Assembly (NCBI RefSeq): GCF_015624485.1
Contig: NZ_CP061378.1
Location: forward strand, 4,712,001-4,776,000
Length of the DNA stretch: 64,000 nucleotides
From: Bradyrhizobium genosp. L
GTDB lineage: Bacteria; Pseudomonadota; Alphaproteobacteria; Rhizobiales; Xanthobacteraceae
Direction of reading: 5' to 3'
Position 1 is the stretch's first letter. Every line of letters begins with the position of its first letter. This document shows, in pieces, positions 1-7,474 of the stretch. A program made the translations under genes and the position numbers. Under the pieces are notes generated by a model, which worked only from the letters and a program-made list of their open reading frames with translations, was not told the origin of the DNA and searched no databases.

Positions 1-1
1 C

Positions 2-877
2 AGATACAGAGAATCCGGAGAGTGGGCTGCGCTTGCCCAGTCGACGAGACGGCAGCGTGAAAACATCATGCTGCATGTTCTCAAAGAAAACGGGACGAAG
101 GCTTATGCAGCGCTTCGCAACGATCACATCGTAGCCGGCTTAGACCGCCGATCGAAGACGCCCTCTGCGGCGCGCAATTTTCTCGACACGATGAAGGGCC
201 TTTTCGGCTGGGCACTCAAGCGTAAGCACGTCAAAATTGATCCCACGATCGGTGTCGATCCGCCCAAAAGGAAGAAGGGCCTCGGATTTCCGAAATGGAC
301 TCGCGAGGACGTGGCTGCCTATCAACGGAAGTTTCCGCTCGGTACGCGGCAGCGCGTCTGGCTCGACGTCATCTTATTCATGGGTCCACGGCGTGGCGAT
401 GCCGCCAGAATTGGGCGGCAGCACGAAAGGGAGATCGGTGGCATCCGAGTGATTCAGTGGCAGACCGAGAAGAGTGGAGAAACGATCACGGTGACGCTTC
501 CGATTTTGGACGTCCTGCAGCGAACGCTCGACGCCGGTCCCATCGGAGATCTGACATGGGCATGCGGTGCGCGGGGCCTGCCCTTCACAAAGGAGAGCTT
601 TGGCAACGCATTTTCGGAAGCCGCGCGACAGGCCGGGGTCCAGAAGAGCGCGCATGGCGTCCGCAAGATTGCTGCGACGATCGCAGCCGAGAACGGTGCG
701 ACCGCTCACCAGCTCATGGCGATTTTCGGATGGACGAATATCCGCCAGGCGGAGGTCTATACCCGCGAGGCAGAGCGCGCGAAACTGGCTGCGCAAGGTA
801 TCAACACGTTGGACGAAAGCCGAACGTCTATTCCCGCACCTTCGTCTCAGGTGCGGGCCGCAGGCGAGATTTCATAA
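2..877 (+). CDS. tyrosine-type site-specific integrase (5' end outside window)
   Basis: Phage-integrase family recombinase that would insert and excise a mobile element by strand exchange at a tRNA attachment site. The frame is open from base 2, and the residues before the first ATG (at 68) read like a core-binding domain, so the true start lies to the left. Counting from that ATG, the catalytic set is complete: R108 in GPRRGD, K135 in TEKSGE, H196 and R199 in SAHGVRK, W222 in FGW (the usual second-His position) and the nucleophile Y231 in EVYTREAE. The stop is 25 bp from the 3' end of tRNA-Tyr, the usual place for an integrase of a tRNA-borne island. Family assignment is firm. Whether the element is an ICE, prophage or remnant cannot be seen here. 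Confidence 0.9.
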   Translation, partial: RYRESGEWAALAQSTRRQRENIMLHVLKENGTKAYAALRNDHIVAGLDRRSKTPSAARNFLDTMKGLFGWALKRKHVKIDPTIGVDPPKRKKGLGFPKWTREDVAAYQRKFPLGTRQRVWLDVILFMGPRRGDAARIGRQHEREIGGIRVIQWQTEKSGETITVTLPILDVLQRTLDAGPIGDLTWACGARGLPFTKESFGNAFSEAARQAGVQKSAHGVRKIAATIAAENGATAHQLMAIFGWTNIRQAEVYTREAERAKLAAQGINTLDESRTSIPAPSSQVRAAGEIS

Positions 878-902
878 TAAAATCAATATCGGATTTGAAG
901 GC

Positions 903-931
903 TGGTGGGGGAAGAAGGACTCGAACCTTCG
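903..931. other. probable attachment site (att) in the 3' end of tRNA-Tyr
   Basis: Tyrosine integrases commonly recombine in the T arm and acceptor of a tRNA and rebuild the 3' end. Here an integrase stops 25 bp from this tRNA 3' end, so the element should extend leftwards from about position 903. The matching repeat at the far end of the element lies outside the window, so core length and boundaries are inferred. Confidence 0.4.
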
Positions 932-988
932 AAGTCATAAGACGGCTGATTTACAGTCAGCTCCCTTTGCCACTCGGGACACTCCCCC
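903..988 (-). tRNA. tRNA-Tyr (anticodon GUA)
   Basis: The reverse strand folds as an 86-nt class II tRNA. The acceptor pairs GGGGGAG (988-982) with TTCCCCC (913-907), the discriminator is A, and CCA is encoded at 905-903. The anticodon GTA lies at 954-952 in the loop CTGTAAA, and there is a long variable arm, as expected for bacterial tRNA-Tyr. The T arm reads GAAGGTTCGAGTCCTTC. Its 3' end faces the integrase gene. Confidence 0.96.
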
Positions 989-1184
989 GTTCCAACAGCG
1001 CCCAACCGGCCGTGCGAGTGGCAGCGGACCGGGTCATCTAGATGACGCTGGTAACCCTGCGGGGCCGAAGCGGCCGCGCGGTCGGGCGCGTTTATGGGCG
1101 AAGCCGGTCCCCAAAGTCAACCAAGCAGGCCGGCTATTTGCCGGTTAAATTGCCATTCTGCGATATCAGTGACACAAGCTTCAG

Positions 1185-2009
1185 ATGAGCGATCGCGACC
1201 GCAAACCCAATTTCCGAAGCAAGGGCGGTAAACCCTTCCAAAAAGGGCCGAAATCCGGCCGTCCGCCGGCCTGGCGGGACCGCGAGCATGGTTCCGACGG
1301 ACCCGTGATTCTCTATGGCTGGCACACGGTCGCGGCCGCACTTGCCAACCCACATCGCGAGATCCGCAAGCTCTATCTGACCGAGAACGCGGCCCGGCGG
1401 CTCGCCGAGGAGAACATCCCAACCCGTGTCACGCCGGAGATCGTGCGGCCCGGCGACATCGACCGCCGCCTTACCCCCGATGCCGTGCACCAGGGTCTGC
1501 TGGCGGAGGCCGATCCGCTGCCCTCGCCCGGCATCGACACGCTGGCGCTGGAGGGCATCGTGCTGGTGCTCGACCAGATCACCGATCCGCACAATGTCGG
1601 CGCCATCCTGCGCTCGGCCGCGGCGTTCGCGGTGAAGGCAATCGTCACCACCGCCCGCCACAGCCCGGAGGCCACCGGAGTGCTGGCGAAATCAGCCTCC
1701 GGCGCGCTCGAGCTGGTGCCTGTCGTCACCGTGCAGAATCTCGCGCGTGCCCTGAACGAATTGAACGAGCACGGCTTCCAGACCGTCGGCCTCGACAGCG
1801 AGGGCACGGAGGATCTCGGCAAGGTGGCGTTGCGTGCACCGCTGGCACTGGTGCTCGGCGCCGAGGGCAAAGGCTTGCGGCAATTGACCCGCGAGACCTG
1901 CAGCACCGTCGCCCGGCTCGACATGCCCGGCGAGATCAAGAGCCTGAACGTCTCGAACGCCGCCGTGCTCGCGCTCTATGTCGGCGCCAACCGGCTGGGG
2001 CTCATGTAG
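1185..2009 (+). CDS. rlmB: 23S rRNA (guanosine-2'-O-)-methyltransferase RlmB, SpoU/TrmH family
   Basis: SAM-dependent ribose methyltransferase of the SPOUT class, which in the RlmB group modifies a guanosine of 23S rRNA. The protein has 274 aa, close to the family length. After a basic tail (residues 1-35) comes the substrate-binding domain beginning VILYGWHTV (41-49). The three trefoil-knot motifs follow: DQITDPHNVGAILRSA (130-145), LGAEGKGL (224-231) and SLNVSNAAVLALY (253-265). It stands alone; the next genes downstream are on the other strand. The basic N-terminal extension is usual in rhizobial members. RlmB rather than another TrmH-like enzyme is a family-level call. Confidence 0.93.
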   Translation: MSDRDRKPNFRSKGGKPFQKGPKSGRPPAWRDREHGSDGPVILYGWHTVAAALANPHREIRKLYLTENAARRLAEENIPTRVTPEIVRPGDIDRRLTPDAVHQGLLAEADPLPSPGIDTLALEGIVLVLDQITDPHNVGAILRSAAAFAVKAIVTTARHSPEATGVLAKSASGALELVPVVTVQNLARALNELNEHGFQTVGLDSEGTEDLGKVALRAPLALVLGAEGKGLRQLTRETCSTVARLDMPGEIKSLNVSNAAVLALYVGANRLGLM

Positions 2010-2107
2010 CGTTTTCGAGCGAAGTGGATACCGGTTCGCGTGAAGAAAACGCGTCAAAATAACAGTCCAGAGCTCCGTTCCGATCCCATCGGAACGGAAA
2101 AGCTCTA
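2010..2107. repeat. dispersed palindromic repeat, family A, full copy
   Basis: It begins immediately after the rlmB stop with GCGTTTTCGAGCGAAGTGG and continues through GGATACCGGTTCGCGTG, a GAAAACGCG stretch that pairs with the start, and an internal hairpin CCGTTCCGAT/ATCGGAACGG, ending AGCTCTAG. A second full copy in the opposite orientation is at 31616-31717 and a shrunken copy at 26422-26456. I recall this unit as very common in Bradyrhizobium genomes. It may act as a 3' UTR structure for rlmB. Confidence 0.8.
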
Positions 2108-2110
2108 GCA

Positions 2111-2141
2111 AAACGCCCGCTCGCGAATATCGCGAACGGGC
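2111..2141 (-). terminator. intrinsic terminator for the leftward 2169-2630 gene
   Basis: Arms GCCCGCTCGCGA (2115-2126) and TCGCGAACGGGC (2130-2141) pair with one mismatch around a 3-nt loop. On the minus strand the hairpin is followed by GTTTTGC, a short U tract. It lies 28 bp after the stop of the minus-strand gene. Confidence 0.6.
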
Positions 2142-2168
2142 GCTGATCTGCTCTTGCGGATATTCCGA

Positions 2169-2630
2169 TCAGTAGTAGCGGCGCAGCACCGGGTGGCCGT
2201 AGTGATACGGCGCATAGTGATGCGGCGCGTAGCCGTAATGGCGATAGCCGTAGTGCGGGCGGTGGTACCAGGGACGATAGTGCTGGGCGTAGCCGTAGTG
2301 GCGATAGCCATAGCCATAGTGGCGATAGCCATAATGCGGCCGGCCGTAGCCCTCGCGGTAATACGGACGCGGCGCCCAATTGCCCGGGCCGGTGTAGGTC
2401 GGGCCCTGGTTGACATAGTAGTATTGCTGCGCGGCGCCGGGATAGGCCGCATCCGGATCGGGCAGACGCTCGACGGCGCCGTAGCCGTAGCCGCCGCAAC
2501 CACCACATCCATAGTTCACGACGGGCGCGGAATAGACCGGCACGCCGCAGGGATTGAAGCCGCACGCCATTGCGGGCGCGGCCACCAGCACGGCCGCAGC
2601 CGCAATCAGTCCTTTGATCATTTGACGCAT
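2169..2630 (-). CDS. exported Tyr/His/Gly-rich repeat protein
   Basis: A 153-aa protein with a clear Sec signal peptide (about residues 1-22, ending APAMA-C). The mature part is low-complexity: a Cys/Gly patch (YGCGGCGGYGYG), a short acidic linker, then repeated HYGYRHYGY units rich in Tyr, His and Arg to the end. GGAGAGAGTA before the ATG is a good ribosome-binding site. No enzyme motif is visible. The composition suggests a periplasmic or cell-surface protein, perhaps metal- or polymer-binding through histidines, but this is speculation. It is followed by a terminator hairpin and is probably monocistronic. Confidence 0.75.
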   Translation of the reverse strand: MRQMIKGLIAAAAVLVAAPAMACGFNPCGVPVYSAPVVNYGCGGCGGYGYGAVERLPDPDAAYPGAAQQYYYVNQGPTYTGPGNWAPRPYYREGYGRPHYGYRHYGYGYRHYGYAQHYRPWYHRPHYGYRHYGYAPHHYAPYHYGHPVLRRYY

Positions 2631-2691
2631 TACTCTCTCCTGTAGGTCTCTTTTCTTTGGTCGCGTAGTTCTTGAAGGCTGGTTGTGGGCT

Positions 2692-3159
2692 CTACGGCCC
2701 CCTGGTCAGCGGTCTCCGCCGCGCCGGAGCCTGTTGCGTGCCGTTGAACTGCGGCGCGTAGATCACCGGCGGCGGATCGGTCGGGACATTGGACTGCGCC
2801 GGCAGCGGCGCCGACTGCGCCGACCATGACTGGTGGTAGCTCTCGGCCGGCTGCGGCAGCGCGCGGTTCTTCGGCGGCTCGATCTCGAGCCGGCCGTAGC
2901 CCGGCATGTGGCCGAGGCTCGGATAATAATGGCCGACATTCGGCTCCGGATCGACCGGCCGGCCGCCATAGACGGTCGGCACCATCGACTCGTTGCGGGC
3001 AAGGCCCATCGCGCTCTCGACCACGGCGTAGGAGGCGTCGACACCGTTGATGATGATGGGCACGCCGGGCCGCGAGGGCACCACGATGTCGAATCCGCCG
3101 CCGGCCGCAGCCTGCGATGTCATCGCAGCCAATATCGCCAGTGCAAGGCCTGCGCGCAT
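2692..3159 (-). CDS. exported hypothetical protein, Pro-rich C-terminus
   Basis: A 155-aa protein starting at the ATG that gives MRAGLALAILAAM, a compact signal peptide cleaved near SQAAA-GG. An in-frame GTG 27 bp upstream would only add a polar tail. The mature part has VPSRPGVPIIINGVDASYAVVE, a region around GGRPVDPEPNVGHYYPSLG, and a Pro/Gln-rich tail ending in RRRPLTRGP. It resembles conserved unknown proteins of Bradyrhizobium, from memory. It lies 61 bp upstream of the Tyr/His-rich gene on the same strand and may be co-transcribed. Function unknown. Confidence 0.7.
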   Translation of the reverse strand: MRAGLALAILAAMTSQAAAGGGFDIVVPSRPGVPIIINGVDASYAVVESAMGLARNESMVPTVYGGRPVDPEPNVGHYYPSLGHMPGYGRLEIEPPKNRALPQPAESYHQSWSAQSAPLPAQSNVPTDPPPVIYAPQFNGTQQAPARRRPLTRGP

Positions 3160-3331
3160 ATCACCCGTCGTCCCGATGTGTTCCACCTGCAGCCTAATCC
3201 AACGTCTTGGCGGAAGGGTTAAGGATGCGCGCGAAACTGCCGGTAAGCCTAACGCGTAAGCATCGGCGGCCGGTCAATGCGGTCGAAGGCGATCAGGAAT
3301 CGTTAACGGGCCTTCACCGGCGCGCCGGGCG

Positions 3332-4027
3332 TCAGATGAAGGCGTTCTCGATGATCGCATGCAGGCCGATCGCGATGGTGACCGCACCGACCGCCACCTG
3401 CAGGCCGCGATTGGCCCAGGTCAGCCAGCGCGCAGAGGCCGCCAGCGGCACCGCGATCACGCTGGACAGCGCGCCCATCCCGATCATCGAGCCGACGCCG
3501 AACAACGCGACATAGCCGAGCCCGATCACAGGACTTGGGGCCTGCGACACCGTCAGCACCAGCAGCGCCGCCGATCCGGCCATGCCGTGCATCAGGCCGA
3601 CCAGGAGCGTGCGCCAACGGAAGCCGTGCTCATGGCTGTGCGGCGCGCGGGCATGCGGCAGGGTTTCGCCGGCATGGCTATGGGCGTGGAGATGACTGGT
3701 GCCGTCGCCATGGCTGTGGGCATGGAAGTGCACGCGGTCGCGCCACAGCCGCCACCACAGATGGCCGCCGAGGCCGACCAGCATGATGCCGACCGCGGTC
3801 TCGATCGGCTGCGTTACCGTTTCCGGGATCGCGCACCCGAGCAGGATCGCGGCGCCGGCGAACACGAACAGCGTCAGCGTGTGACCGAGGCCCCAGGTCA
3901 GACCGTGCTTGACGATGTCACCGACATGGGTGCGGCGCGCCGCGATGCTGGAGACGGCGGCGATGTGGTCAGGCTCCAGCGCATGCTGCATGCCGAGCAG
4001 AAAACCGAGACTCAAGATTCCGAACAT
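3332..4027 (-). CDS. NiCoT-family nickel/cobalt transporter (HupE/UreH-like)
   Basis: Integral membrane transporter for Ni2+ or Co2+. The second ATG is taken as start because GGGGGATCG precedes it, giving 231 aa. The family signature HALEPDH (His15, Asp20, His21) sits in the first membrane helix. About six hydrophobic segments follow, interrupted near residues 95-140 by a His-rich loop (HFHAHSHGDGTSHLHAHSHAG) that probably binds metal. A second conserved helix carries LVGLMHGMAGSAALLVLT. No hydrogenase, urease or cobalamin gene is adjacent, so neither substrate nor direction of transport can be settled. Confidence 0.88.
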   Translation of the reverse strand: MFGILSLGFLLGMQHALEPDHIAAVSSIAARRTHVGDIVKHGLTWGLGHTLTLFVFAGAAILLGCAIPETVTQPIETAVGIMLVGLGGHLWWRLWRDRVHFHAHSHGDGTSHLHAHSHAGETLPHARAPHSHEHGFRWRTLLVGLMHGMAGSAALLVLTVSQAPSPVIGLGYVALFGVGSMIGMGALSSVIAVPLAASARWLTWANRGLQVAVGAVTIAIGLHAIIENAFI

Positions 4028-4150
4028 CGATCCCCCGCCCACGCGTGAACCCTGGGAACTTCACACCGGTTTGAACGGGAAGCAAGACACGACAGGAACA
4101 GGCGCGGCATCGCGAGATTAGCTCTCGACCACGACGAGAGGAGATCTCCC

Positions 4151-4579
4151 ATGACGCAACTCAAGATCCTCGGCGCCGCCGCGCTGCTGGCCTCGGCACT
4201 GGCGACCCCCGCAATGGCACAGCAGGCGATCGGCACGCCGGCGCGCTGCTCGAACGCCAATCCGGACGCGCGATGCCAGACAGTCGGACCGGGCTATGCC
4301 GGCACCACTTATCGTGAGCGCAGCACCCAGCGCGATCGCGACTGGCAGGACCGTGACTGGCAACGGAGCTACAACCGCTATGACCCCGGCCCGGCGGACG
4401 TCGCGGCCGGCGTGGTCGGCGGCGCGGTCGGAACCGCAGCCGCAATCGCCACCGCCCCGTTCCGCGGTCCCGATTATTATGCCCGCGGCGGCGAGGACTA
4501 TGCGCAACGGAACGGTTTCGTCTGCACCCCCGGCACCTGGTTCCGCGGCAGCGACGGCCTCCGGCATCCCTGCCAGTAA
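4151..4579 (+). CDS. small exported hypothetical protein
   Basis: A 142-aa protein with a signal peptide (MTQLKILGAAALLASALATPAMA-QQ) and the RBS GAGAGGAGATC just upstream. The mature protein has four cysteines (RCSNANPDARCQ near the N-terminus; FVCTPG and HPCQ at the end), an Arg/Asp-rich segment with DRDWQDRDWQR, and a small hydrophobic Gly/Ala stretch (AAGVVGGAVGTAAAIA), perhaps membrane-associated. The arrangement resembles unnamed exported proteins of Bradyrhizobium. No function can be assigned. Confidence 0.75.
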   Translation: MTQLKILGAAALLASALATPAMAQQAIGTPARCSNANPDARCQTVGPGYAGTTYRERSTQRDRDWQDRDWQRSYNRYDPGPADVAAGVVGGAVGTAAAIATAPFRGPDYYARGGEDYAQRNGFVCTPGTWFRGSDGLRHPCQ

Positions 4580-4671
4580 CGAGCCCGACCTGCATCGAGG
4601 GTGGCAAAGGGCGGCCCAAAGGCTGCCCTTTCGCTGCCGAGGGAGGCCGCAAGCCACCGCCGCACAGGTGG

Positions 4672-4746
4672 TGGTGCCGGCTGAGGGGATTGAACCCCCG
4701 ACCTTCAGTTTACAAAACTGCTGCTCTACCGCTGAGCTAAGCCGGC
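4672..4746 (-). tRNA. tRNA-Thr (anticodon UGU)
   Basis: The reverse strand folds as a 75-nt tRNA: acceptor GCCGGCT (4746-4740) pairs with AGCCGGC, discriminator A, encoded CCA at 4674-4672, D arm GCTCAGCGGTAGAGC, anticodon loop TTTGTAA with anticodon TGT, and T arm GGGGGTTCAATCCCC. The first anticodon-stem position is a G-A mismatch (G27/A43). Confidence 0.95.
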
Positions 4747-4868
4747 GAATGCGAGGGATTTGCGCGCTCGCATAGCAGACTTGGCGGGCAAGAGCCAGAA
4801 GCAGAACCAGCTTCGCTTGCCCGTGCCGCCGGCCGCCAAGTTCATGCCCGCGGCGCGAAGGTCGCGCG

Positions 4869-5471
4869 CTACGGCGGCGAAGAACCGCCAGCGCCGGACT
4901 TGCCGCGTTCCGGAGCTATCTCCCGCTCGATCATGGCTTCGGCGGCGCTCCACGCCCTGCTGGCGATGGTCGGGTCATGAAACGCCCGGGCGTCGATCGT
5001 TGCACCATCGAGCAGCATCATCAGGACCGACGATATCCGCGTTGCCGCATGCTCCGGCATCACGCTCTTCAACATGTCGCCCATCCATGCCGTCATGGTC
5101 GTCTTGTATCGGATAGCGACGGCGGAAATTTGCGGATAGTCCGTGCCAAACTCGGCCAAGGCACGCTCGAACAGGCAGCCGGAAAATTCCGGTGAGCCGA
5201 ACCACCTCTCGTGCCAGGCAAAGACAGCTCTCAATTGCTCCTTGGCCGAAGCCGTCGGCGCGACATCGGCGCGAAGGCTGGCCAGAATATCCTCGTAGCG
5301 CTGCGCGAGGACGGCGCCGATCAGGTCATCCTTGCCCTGGAAGTGGTTGTAGAGCGTCATGCGGGCGACGCCGGCTTCAGCCAGAATCCGATCGACGCCG
5401 ACCGGGTGAAAGCCGTGCCGTGAAAACAGGTCGGTCGCGACCTTGATGAGCTGCTCTTTCTTCGAACTCAT
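4869..5471 (-). CDS. TetR/AcrR family transcriptional regulator
   Basis: A 200-aa repressor-type regulator. Residues about 5-50 form the TetR helix-turn-helix, with RHGFHPVGVDRILAEAGVAR and the recognition-helix signature MTLYNHFQGKDDLI. The rest is a divergent ligand-binding helical domain with one Cys (GCLFERA). It stands alone, with no obvious target gene divergent to it: the next gene at 5593 encodes a small exported protein. The divergent interval contains the short inverted repeat CCATCG-cac-CGATGG (5535-5549), a possible operator. Ligand unknown. Confidence 0.9.
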   Translation of the reverse strand: MSSKKEQLIKVATDLFSRHGFHPVGVDRILAEAGVARMTLYNHFQGKDDLIGAVLAQRYEDILASLRADVAPTASAKEQLRAVFAWHERWFGSPEFSGCLFERALAEFGTDYPQISAVAIRYKTTMTAWMGDMLKSVMPEHAATRISSVLMMLLDGATIDARAFHDPTIASRAWSAAEAMIEREIAPERGKSGAGGSSPP

Positions 5472-5592
5472 CGATCTCTCAGATCAAATTTCTCCAACGA
5501 TTTCCATATGGACTTAATATACTGACCGTTCTATCCATCGCACCGATGGACTCCGGCTGGACGGAGTTCACCGAAGGGCATGAGAAATTTTC

Positions 5593-6042
5593 ATGAGCAT
5601 GGTGACGAGACTGTCGGTTCTGCTGCTTTCAGCGGCCGCAATCGCAAGTTGTGGCGTGGCTGCGAAAGCTCAATCGGCTGAGGAGTGGGCCCAAGTTATC
5701 GCCATGGATCGGAAATTGGTGCAATCGGGAGCATCCCCTGAGCTTATCCAGATCGACATGACCATCGCGAAGATGATTCCCGAGGGGCAGGCAATCGTCG
5801 CATCGCATGACCAGGCCAAAGCACGGCAATGGTCGCAAAAATTCCATGCGCTGATGGCTCGCAAGGACCAGATCAGTCGGAAGTATCTGGCGGAACATCC
5901 GTTCAAATATGCAGGGCCGAAGGCTGACCCCTGCCTATCGCCGATGGGCAAGAACACCTGCGCGCCTCCCCCGACACCACAGCCTCGGCGAATGTGTTCG
6001 ATCAACTACGGCTCTACGGTCGGTCTGATCCCCTGCGACTAA
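5593..6042 (+). CDS. exported hypothetical protein, possible lipoprotein
   Basis: A 149-aa protein. The N-terminal hydrophobic segment ends IASC-G, an acceptable lipobox, but AKA-QS a few residues on is an alternative signal-peptidase I site, so lipidation is uncertain. The mature part is mostly helical and charged (SAEEWAQVIAMDRKLVQSG, EGQAIVASHDQAKARQW), followed by a Cys- and Pro-containing tail (DPCLSPMGKNTCAPPP, ending LIPCD). Divergent from the TetR gene, so TetR control is possible. No family recognised. Confidence 0.65.
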   Translation: MSMVTRLSVLLLSAAAIASCGVAAKAQSAEEWAQVIAMDRKLVQSGASPELIQIDMTIAKMIPEGQAIVASHDQAKARQWSQKFHALMARKDQISRKYLAEHPFKYAGPKADPCLSPMGKNTCAPPPTPQPRRMCSINYGSTVGLIPCD

Positions 6043-6352
6043 AGGGCGAGAGCACTTACGCGCTGGAAATGCATGCGGTCGTTCCCCGCCGGCGGCGAAC
6101 GCGCAGATACGAGCCGCCGGATGAAGGGCCCGCTCCGAGGGGTGAGATCGGAGCGGGAGTCACATAGGGGCCGCGGATGGGTTTCCAGTTCAGCCGCAGC
6201 CCGAGCAGCGTAGCGGAGCCGGCTTACATCGAACTGACGGCGACCCACATCACGGTCCGCGGAATCGCCGCGCGCCACGCGTTTCCCTTGAACCTTCACT
6301 GCTGCAGCAAAGACACACCGATGCTGGGGATTTCAGGGCCCAGTATTCGGCG

Positions 6353-6402
6353 CAGCGCCGCGGGACGATCATATTCCGTCCACGCGGCGCTGTTGCTTTT
6401 TT
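6353..6402 (+). terminator. intrinsic terminator
   Basis: CAGCGCCGCGGGACG (6353-6367) pairs with CGTCC-a-CGCGGCGCTG (6377-6392), one bulged base, around a 9-nt loop. TTGCTTTTTT follows. This is a strong rightward Rho-independent terminator, 310 bp after the 5593-6042 stop. Confidence 0.7.
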
Positions 6403-6404
6403 GG

Positions 6405-6507
6405 AATTCAACCTTAAGTTTGCTGCCAACAGTTGACGGCTCACGCCCTGAATCTTCCCCAGTCCGTCAACTGGGAAAACCCCGCATCCAGCCTGCGGGG
6501 TTTTCTT
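6405..6507 (+). ncRNA. candidate small RNA ending in a Rho-independent terminator
   Basis: Directly after one terminator comes a second structured block. Inverted repeat CAGTTGACGG (6430-6439) / CCGTCAACTG (6464-6473) encloses a C-rich loop with CTTCCCC, and a perfect 11-bp terminator stem (6476-6486/6494-6504) with TTTTCTTT follows 2 nt later. Tandem hairpins with a second terminator and no ORF suggest an independent transcript of roughly 100 nt. The 5' end is a guess because no clear promoter is visible. Confidence 0.35.
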
Positions 6508-6508
6508 T
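6476..6508 (+). terminator. intrinsic terminator, possibly bidirectional
   Basis: A perfect 11-bp stem AAAACCCCGCA (6476-6486) / TGCGGGGTTTT (6494-6504), 7-nt loop, continuing TTTTCTTT on the plus strand. The A run on the other side would also give a U tract on the minus strand. Confidence 0.8.
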
Positions 6509-6718
6509 AGGTGCCGTTCCCCGGCAGGTGCCCGTCGCGGCGCCTGTCTGGGCGGCCACCATGGGCCGAAGCCCGTTCCATCCCCTCACCCGACCACCGC
6601 GCACGCCGCGCCATTGGCAGGATTCGTGGGAACAGTCCCGTAGGATCACGCATCATCTTGATTGCGCCTGTCCCCGTCGCGCAAAATCGTGTATGCAATC
6701 GTGGGGTGGACCCAAACA

Positions 6719-6904
6719 ATGACCTATTTGATCCTTGCCCGTGATGGCACCAGCCGAATCGTGCTGAAGCGCGACAGCGAAGACGCGGCCGAGAAGAAAG
6801 CGCACGAGCTGCGGCAGATGGGCTGGTTCGAGGTCGAGATCCGCGAAGACAAAGCTGGCGTAATCCCGGCCGAGCTGGCGGATCGTTCGCAGACGCTGCA
6901 ATGA
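6719..6904 (+). CDS. small conserved-type hypothetical protein (61 aa)
   Basis: The start is the ATG giving MTYLILARDGTSRIVLKRD; an upstream in-frame start would add an unlikely extension. The sequence alternates strands and one helix (EDAAEKKAHELRQMGW, then FEVEIREDK), like a single compact alpha/beta module. Codon use matches its neighbours. It is followed 42 bp later by another small gene on the same strand. Function unknown. Confidence 0.65.
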   Translation: MTYLILARDGTSRIVLKRDSEDAAEKKAHELRQMGWFEVEIREDKAGVIPAELADRSQTLQ

Positions 6905-6946
6905 ACCTTTGACGACGGCTCCTTACATATTTTGTGAGGAGCCACC

Positions 6947-7126
6947 ATGTCCGATACAGCTCACTACCGCTTCCAATCCGATCAGGCGAAACGGCTGGCC
7001 CGTCAGGTCTCCGACGCTGCGCTGCGCGAGCAACTGCTCGAGATGGCCGAGGAATACGGCCGCTATGCCGACCTGATCGAGACCCGCACCTCCGCTGAGC
7101 CGACCCCCGCCGAGGCGGCGGCCTGA
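6947..7126 (+). CDS. small hypothetical protein (59 aa)
   Basis: The ATG at 6947 is preceded by GAGGAGCCACC, a strong RBS. The 59-aa product starts MSDTAHYRFQSDQAKRL and is predominantly helical and charged, including LREQLLEMAEEYGRYADLI, with an Ala/Pro/Glu tail ending PAEAAA and a TGA stop. The pattern resembles short Bradyrhizobium proteins whose EMAEEY helix I have seen before, but no function is known. Third-position GC bias and the RBS support it as real. Confidence 0.6.
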   Translation: MSDTAHYRFQSDQAKRLARQVSDAALREQLLEMAEEYGRYADLIETRTSAEPTPAEAAA

Positions 7127-7270
7127 TCAGGCGGTGCCGCCGTCCGATCGAATCGGAACAGGCCGTTAGATCCCGCTCTTGACGCGATGCTTCACGCCCG
7201 AGCCACCGTGCTCGAACCGCGCCTGAGCATTTGCTCGGAAACTTAAGCGCCCGCACGCGGTTCTCTCATC

Positions 7271-7474
7271 ATGCGCGTGCGCCAAGCCAGTCACCCCATC
7301 CTGCTCCTCAGTGCCTTCATGCTGCTGAGCCTGACAGCTGCCGGCGTCGTCGCCGCGCTGGACCCAGTCTCGGCACCGGATGCGAAGCCCGCCGCCGTGT
7401 CCGTGGTCAACCAGACGCCGGTACGGATCATCGGTACCCCGTTCATCCCCAACACCAATCCGCGCCAGCGCTGA
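7271..7474 (+). CDS. small exported or membrane-anchored peptide (67 aa)
   Basis: MRVRQASHPILLLSAFMLLS starts a single hydrophobic segment (about residues 9-29) that could be a signal peptide or a membrane anchor. About 38 residues follow, ending VRIIGTPFIPNTNPRQR. No cysteine or enzyme motif. A hypothetical; the hydrophobic segment and clean ATG support coding, but no strong RBS is seen. Confidence 0.5.
   Translation: MRVRQASHPILLLSAFMLLSLTAAGVVAALDPVSAPDAKPAAVSVVNQTPVRIIGTPFIPNTNPRQR

Larger units (their letters stand above)
6043..6718. other. 676-bp interval without a credible protein gene; several strong hairpins
   Basis: An open frame at 6177-6722 gives a Ser/Pro/Arg-rich product with no domain and no RBS, and I do not accept it. 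The interval holds a hairpin CCCGCTCCGA/TCGGAGCGGG near 6130-6156, a stem-loop with a U tract (6353-6402), a 10-bp inverted repeat (6430-6473) and a second terminator (6476-6507). This points to non-coding RNA or long untranslated regions rather than protein. Confidence 0.6.

Noticed and set aside
6177..6722. Open frame in the gene-free interval before 6719
   Set aside because: No RBS, no domain, Ser/Pro/Arg-rich product, and it runs across two transcription terminators and a hairpin.
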